A stretch of DNA of 43,756 nucleotides from Tepidimonas sp. UBA997 (GTDB taxonomy: Bacteria > Pseudomonadota > Gammaproteobacteria > Burkholderiales > Burkholderiaceae_C): contig DBAZ01000040.1 in assembly GCA_002291945.1 (NCBI GenBank), forward strand, positions 1 to 43,756, given 5' to 3'. The first letter of the stretch is position 1. The number at the start of each line of letters is the position of its first letter. The position numbers and the translations under genes are program-made. The notes beneath the pieces are model-generated. The model ran no database searches. It saw only the letters and a program-made list of their open reading frames with translations, and was not told where the DNA came from. Shown here piece by piece: positions 40,812 to 43,756 of this stretch.

Positions 40812-41654
40812 ATGGATCGTCTGTCTACCGCTGGCCATGTGCCCCGCGGTCTGTCCCGGTGGGCAGACCTCTGCACCACTGACTTTGCCCGCCTCGACCC
40901 GTCCCGAACGGTGGCTGTGCTGCCCGTTGCTGCCATCGAGCAGCACGGGCCGCACCTGCCACTGTCCGTCGACACCGACTTGCTCGAAGGCATCCTGGAG
41001 GCTGCTGGCCCATGCGTCCGCGAAGGCATGCCAGCCTACTTGCTACCCACCCAAGCCGTAGGGCTCAGCCCAGAGCATGAACGGTTTGCGGGGACGTTGA
41101 CGTTGCGCCCGGAAACCCTCATGCACCTGTGGTGTGATCTGGGAGCGAGCGTGGCTCGCGCCGGAGTCCGGAAGTTGCTCATTTTCAACAGCCATGGTGG
41201 GCATGCCGGCATCATGGATGTGGTGGGCCGCGAGTTGCGTGCCCGGCATGACATGGTGGTCTTTGGCGCAAGCTGGTTCAATCTGCCGATGCTCGACGAC
41301 CAGCAAAACGATCTGAACCATCAAATCGCTCCGCAAGAGCATCGATTTGGCATTCACGCGGGTCAGGTGGAAACCAGCATGATGCTGGCTTTGAAGCCGG
41401 CTACCGTTCGCCTCGATCAGCTCAGGCACTTTCCCTCTACCTCCCAAGATCGGGCAGAGCGCTTCCCCATTTTGGGCAACGGACGCAGTGCCAAGCTGGC
41501 CTGGCAGATGCAGGACTACAACCCAGAGGGTGCGGTGGGCAATGCGGCTGCAGCCAATGCGAAACTGGGTGCGGCACTCGTGCGGGCGGCTGGCCGGTCA
41601 TTGGCGGGCCTGCTGCAGGAAATCAGCGACTTGCCACTGGATACCCTGCGCTAG
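40812..41654 (+). CDS. Creatininase-family amidohydrolase
   Basis: The 280-residue protein has the creatininase fold signature: VAAIEQHGPHLPLSVDTDL with likely metal ligands Glu43, His45 and Asp54, FNSHGGHAG (126-133) and GIHAGQVETSMM with Glu187. The family includes creatinine amidohydrolase, an FAPy deformylase (ArfB) and the peptide maturase MftE. No creatine, riboflavin or mycofactocin genes are nearby, so the substrate is unknown. It stands alone, divergent from the DsbD gene (151-bp gap) and converging on the phosphatase gene with only 24 nt between stops. A -10-like TAAGAT 6 nt upstream suggests a leaderless mRNA. Confidence 0.88.
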   Translation: MDRLSTAGHVPRGLSRWADLCTTDFARLDPSRTVAVLPVAAIEQHGPHLPLSVDTDLLEGILEAAGPCVREGMPAYLLPTQAVGLSPEHERFAGTLTLRPETLMHLWCDLGASVARAGVRKLLIFNSHGGHAGIMDVVGRELRARHDMVVFGASWFNLPMLDDQQNDLNHQIAPQEHRFGIHAGQVETSMMLALKPATVRLDQLRHFPSTSQDRAERFPILGNGRSAKLAWQMQDYNPEGAVGNAAAANAKLGAALVRAAGRSLAGLLQEISDLPLDTLR

Positions 41655-41678
41655 GCACCGCTGTCGGCGCTTGCGTTT

Positions 41679-42347
41679 TCAGGCGTGGGTGATCCAGTCC
41701 CGATGCTCGACGCTACTCAGATGCGGCAGGCCGTTGAAGCTGACCAGCGCAAGCCGCCTGGGTGTCACGGCAATCTCCGTGATCGAGGTGTTGCGCAAGC
41801 GCAGGTTCAGATCAATCGTTGTTGCCGACGAGGTGCCCAGCAACTGACCCACCGCCGTCGAGATGGGTCCCCCACTGGTCACGATCAAGACATTCCCGTC
41901 CGATTCCCTTCGGGCCAGTTCCAGCGACGTTCGGATACCGGTGGTGAAGTCGGCATAGGTTGGCATGCCGCGCGGTGCGATCAACCCAGCCGCCCACTGC
42001 TGCAAAGCCATGCGAAGATGCCGGAAATGCAGTCGATAGCCTTCAGCCGTGCGCGGATCAGGTAGCGGGGGGGCATGCAGAGCGTCCAGGAGCGCTTTGC
42101 TGTCAAACTCGTTCCATTCCGACCATGCCTGCCTCGTCCAAGTAGCGCCTAGGCCCTGAGCAATGCCTTCCAACGTTTCTGCGTGCCGACGCAATGTGCC
42201 CGTCATGATCGACTGAAACCCCAGTCCATGGGCCTTCCAGTATTCACCCAGACGGATGCTCTGATGCCATCCGAGTGCACTCAACTGATCGTAGTCATCG
42301 GCACCGAACGAAGCTTGCCCGTGGCGCACCAGATAGATCGTACCCAT
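41679..42347 (-). CDS. Histidine phosphatase family protein (phosphoglycerate mutase-like)
   Basis: The 222-residue protein starts MGTIYLVRHGQASFG with the catalytic histidine (His9) in the RHG motif and has the second conserved histidine region near the C-terminal third (NVLIVTSGGPISTAVGQLLG). The usual GHG-type motif is replaced by TSGGP, seen in some broad-specificity branches, so phosphoglycerate mutase activity should not be assumed. It may act on small phosphorylated metabolites. It is 62 nt downstream of the aminotransferase gene on the same strand but without obvious coupling; the bases before its ATG (AACCAT, 6 nt) again resemble a weak -10. Confidence 0.85.
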   Translation of the reverse strand: MGTIYLVRHGQASFGADDYDQLSALGWHQSIRLGEYWKAHGLGFQSIMTGTLRRHAETLEGIAQGLGATWTRQAWSEWNEFDSKALLDALHAPPLPDPRTAEGYRLHFRHLRMALQQWAAGLIAPRGMPTYADFTTGIRTSLELARRESDGNVLIVTSGGPISTAVGQLLGTSSATTIDLNLRLRNTSITEIAVTPRRLALVSFNGLPHLSSVEHRDWITHA

Positions 42348-42409
42348 GCGACGATGGTTATCGTTGACCGGTTTGCGGATTCGTCATCATCGCGACGGGC
42401 GACGAGGCA

Positions 42410-43666
42410 TCAGGCCGAGTGTCCATCGTGCTGCCGGATGACTTCGGCCAAAGCGGCGATGCCGGTCTGAATCTGCTCCGCTGTGGCAGTCACAAACGAC
42501 AGGCGCAGGGAGCGGGGGTCGGCATGGTCGGCATAAAACGCGGCTCCCGGTACAAACGCCACGCCTTTTTCCACGGCATGCGGCAACAGTTCGATGGCAT
42601 TCAAGCCTGGTGGCAAACGCGCCCACAGGAACATGCCCCCATCGGGCTGGTTCCAGTGTACGTCCAGGCCGTGCATGTGCTGCGACAGGGCATCCAGCAT
42701 GGCATCGCGCTGGGCCTTGTACAAAGCCCGTATGGTCGGCACGTGGCGGCCCAGAAAATCGTCTTTCAGCACCTCGCTGACCACCCGCTGGTTGAAGCTG
42801 GGGGTGTGCAGGTCGGCGGCTTGCTTGGCCTGTAGCAGCTTGGGGTAGAGCGCTGGCGGGGCCACCACGAAGCCCAGCCGCAGACCCGGTGCCAGCACCT
42901 TGGAAAACGACCCCAGATAGACGCAGCCCTCGGGGTGTCGGGCGGTGAGCGGAGCAGGGGGCGGCACGTCAAACCAGAGGTCGCCGTAGGGGTTGTCTTC
43001 CACCAGGGGCAAACCCAGCCGCTGCACGTCGTGAACCAGCGCCGCGCGGCGCTGTTCGCTCATGCTGCGGCCGGTCGGGTTCTGGAAATTTGGCAACACG
43101 TACATGAAGCGCGGAAAGTCGTGCGCCGGGTCCAGGTCCAGTTGCAGCAGGCGGCGGCGTTCTGGTGCCTGTGGGGCGTCGCCCGGTTCGGCATCCACCC
43201 CCAGCGCATGGCGCAGGCTGTGCAGGTCGGGGCCGTGCTCGTCGCTGGCAATGCCTTCGACCACCGGCTCCATCGGTGCAAAGGCTTGCAAGGCGCCGAG
43301 GTAGGTGGGGGTTTCCACCAGCACCCGGCTGCCGGGGTCGATCAGCACCTTGCCGACCAAGTCCAGCCCCTGCTGCGAACCGGTGGTGATCAGGACTTGC
43401 GCGGGATCGACCGGCCAGGGCAGCATGGCGGCGACTTGTTCGCGCAAGGCGGGCAGGCCCTCACTGGCGGCGTATTGCAGCGCTGAGCGCCCATCGTCAC
43501 GCAACACCTTGGCGCAGGCTTGGGCAAATACCTCCACCGGAAACGTTTTGGGCGACGGCAAGCCACCCGCAAAGCTGATGATGCCGGGCCGCTCGGTGAC
43601 TTTCAGGATTTCCCGAATCACCGAGGGGTTCATCTTCTGAGCCCGGTGGGCCAGTGTCCAATACAT
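42410..43666 (-). CDS. PLP-dependent aminotransferase (class I/II fold)
   Basis: The 418-residue enzyme starts at MYWTLAHRAQKMNPSVIREIL (ATG 43666, after AGG). It has the fold-type I aminotransferase pattern: SFAGGLPSPKTFP, LQYAASEGLPALREQVA, ITTGSQQGLDLVGKVL, the YVLPNFQNPTG segment, and the pyridoxal phosphate lysine Lys256 in YLGSFSKVLAPGLRLGF. This is the 2-aminoadipate/valine-pyruvate-like (LysN/AvtA) branch or the aminotransferase half of MocR proteins, but no helix-turn-helix domain is fused. The substrate is not determined. The frame extends to 43732 but the added 22 residues do not match. The next gene, a phosphatase, follows after 62 nt. Confidence 0.9.
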   Translation of the reverse strand: MYWTLAHRAQKMNPSVIREILKVTERPGIISFAGGLPSPKTFPVEVFAQACAKVLRDDGRSALQYAASEGLPALREQVAAMLPWPVDPAQVLITTGSQQGLDLVGKVLIDPGSRVLVETPTYLGALQAFAPMEPVVEGIASDEHGPDLHSLRHALGVDAEPGDAPQAPERRRLLQLDLDPAHDFPRFMYVLPNFQNPTGRSMSEQRRAALVHDVQRLGLPLVEDNPYGDLWFDVPPPAPLTARHPEGCVYLGSFSKVLAPGLRLGFVVAPPALYPKLLQAKQAADLHTPSFNQRVVSEVLKDDFLGRHVPTIRALYKAQRDAMLDALSQHMHGLDVHWNQPDGGMFLWARLPPGLNAIELLPHAVEKGVAFVPGAAFYADHADPRSLRLSFVTATAEQIQTGIAALAEVIRQHDGHSA

Positions 43667-43735
43667 GCGCGTACCTGTGAAAAACAAAGACTGAAAATCA
43701 TAACCAATCGGTCGCACCCACGCCCAGCGCACATA

Positions 43736-43756
43736 GGGTCAACAGGGTCAACAGGG
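43736..43756. repeat. Direct repeat at the right edge of the window
   Basis: GGGTCAACA occurs twice in tandem (43736-43744, 43745-43753) and a third GGG is cut by the window edge. It is upstream of the aminotransferase gene, so it could be part of a longer repeat or an operator array. Its true length cannot be seen. Confidence 0.6.

Overview
The window is a GC-rich bacterial chromosome segment. It is most likely from a betaproteobacterium of the order Burkholderiales, perhaps Comamonadaceae-like. The grounds are the gene orders (spc/alpha ribosomal operons with infA between secY and rpmJ; yajC-secD-secF followed by a DUF1631 gene; a LysM protein gene and dprA divergent from def-fmt), a large fused indolepyruvate ferredoxin oxidoreductase beside an Lrp-type regulator, and the protein sequences. 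The family assignment is from memory of these patterns, not from a search. There is no phage, transposon, CRISPR array or plasmid signature, and almost every base is explained by densely packed housekeeping genes.

Layout. (1) 1-8187: the 3' part of the spc operon and the whole alpha operon (rplE end, rpsN, rpsH, rplF, rplR, rpsE, rpmD, rplO, secY, infA, rpmJ, rpsM, rpsK, rpsD, rpoA, rplQ), then an initiator tRNA-Met. The alpha operon carries an internal promoter with a structured leader before rpsD and a terminator-like hairpin between rpsD and rpoA. (2) 8267-12971: a dihaem cytochrome c peroxidase with an FNR-type site upstream, a fused MFS exporter, a universal stress protein, a dienelactone hydrolase and an Lrp/AsnC regulator. 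(3) 13153-22473: indolepyruvate ferredoxin oxidoreductase, the SecD-SecF-YajC translocation accessory complex and a DUF1631 protein. (4) 22500-27661: dprA and a LysM protein on the minus strand, divergent from def-fmt-azlC-azlD. (5) 27628-30025: a hybrid histidine kinase overlapping the gene of a secreted, cysteine-free protein of the sulfite-oxidase-like molybdopterin-binding fold, a candidate sensory pair. (6) 30102-37323: rep helicase, an AEC transporter, priA, hemE and a CoA-binding protein. (7) 37441-40660: a minus-strand thiol-redox operon (DsbD/ScsB-like reductase, redoxin, rhodanese lipoprotein). (8) 40812-43756: a creatininase-family hydrolase, a histidine phosphatase and a PLP aminotransferase.

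How things fit. Region 1 makes ribosomes, the Sec channel and RNA polymerase alpha; region 3 adds the Sec motor accessories; def-fmt and the initiator tRNA handle formylation at both ends of translation. Regions 2, 5 and 7 are envelope redox and stress functions. A recurrent signal is a -10-like hexamer 6-7 nt before a start codon that lacks a Shine-Dalgarno sequence (MFS exporter, DUF1631, AEC transporter, hemE, CoA-binding protein, creatininase), which suggests many leaderless mRNAs. The candidates I consider most worth following are the Cys-less molybdopterin-fold protein with its kinase, the three-gene thiol operon, the rpsD leader and the leaderless set. None is demonstrated by sequence alone.
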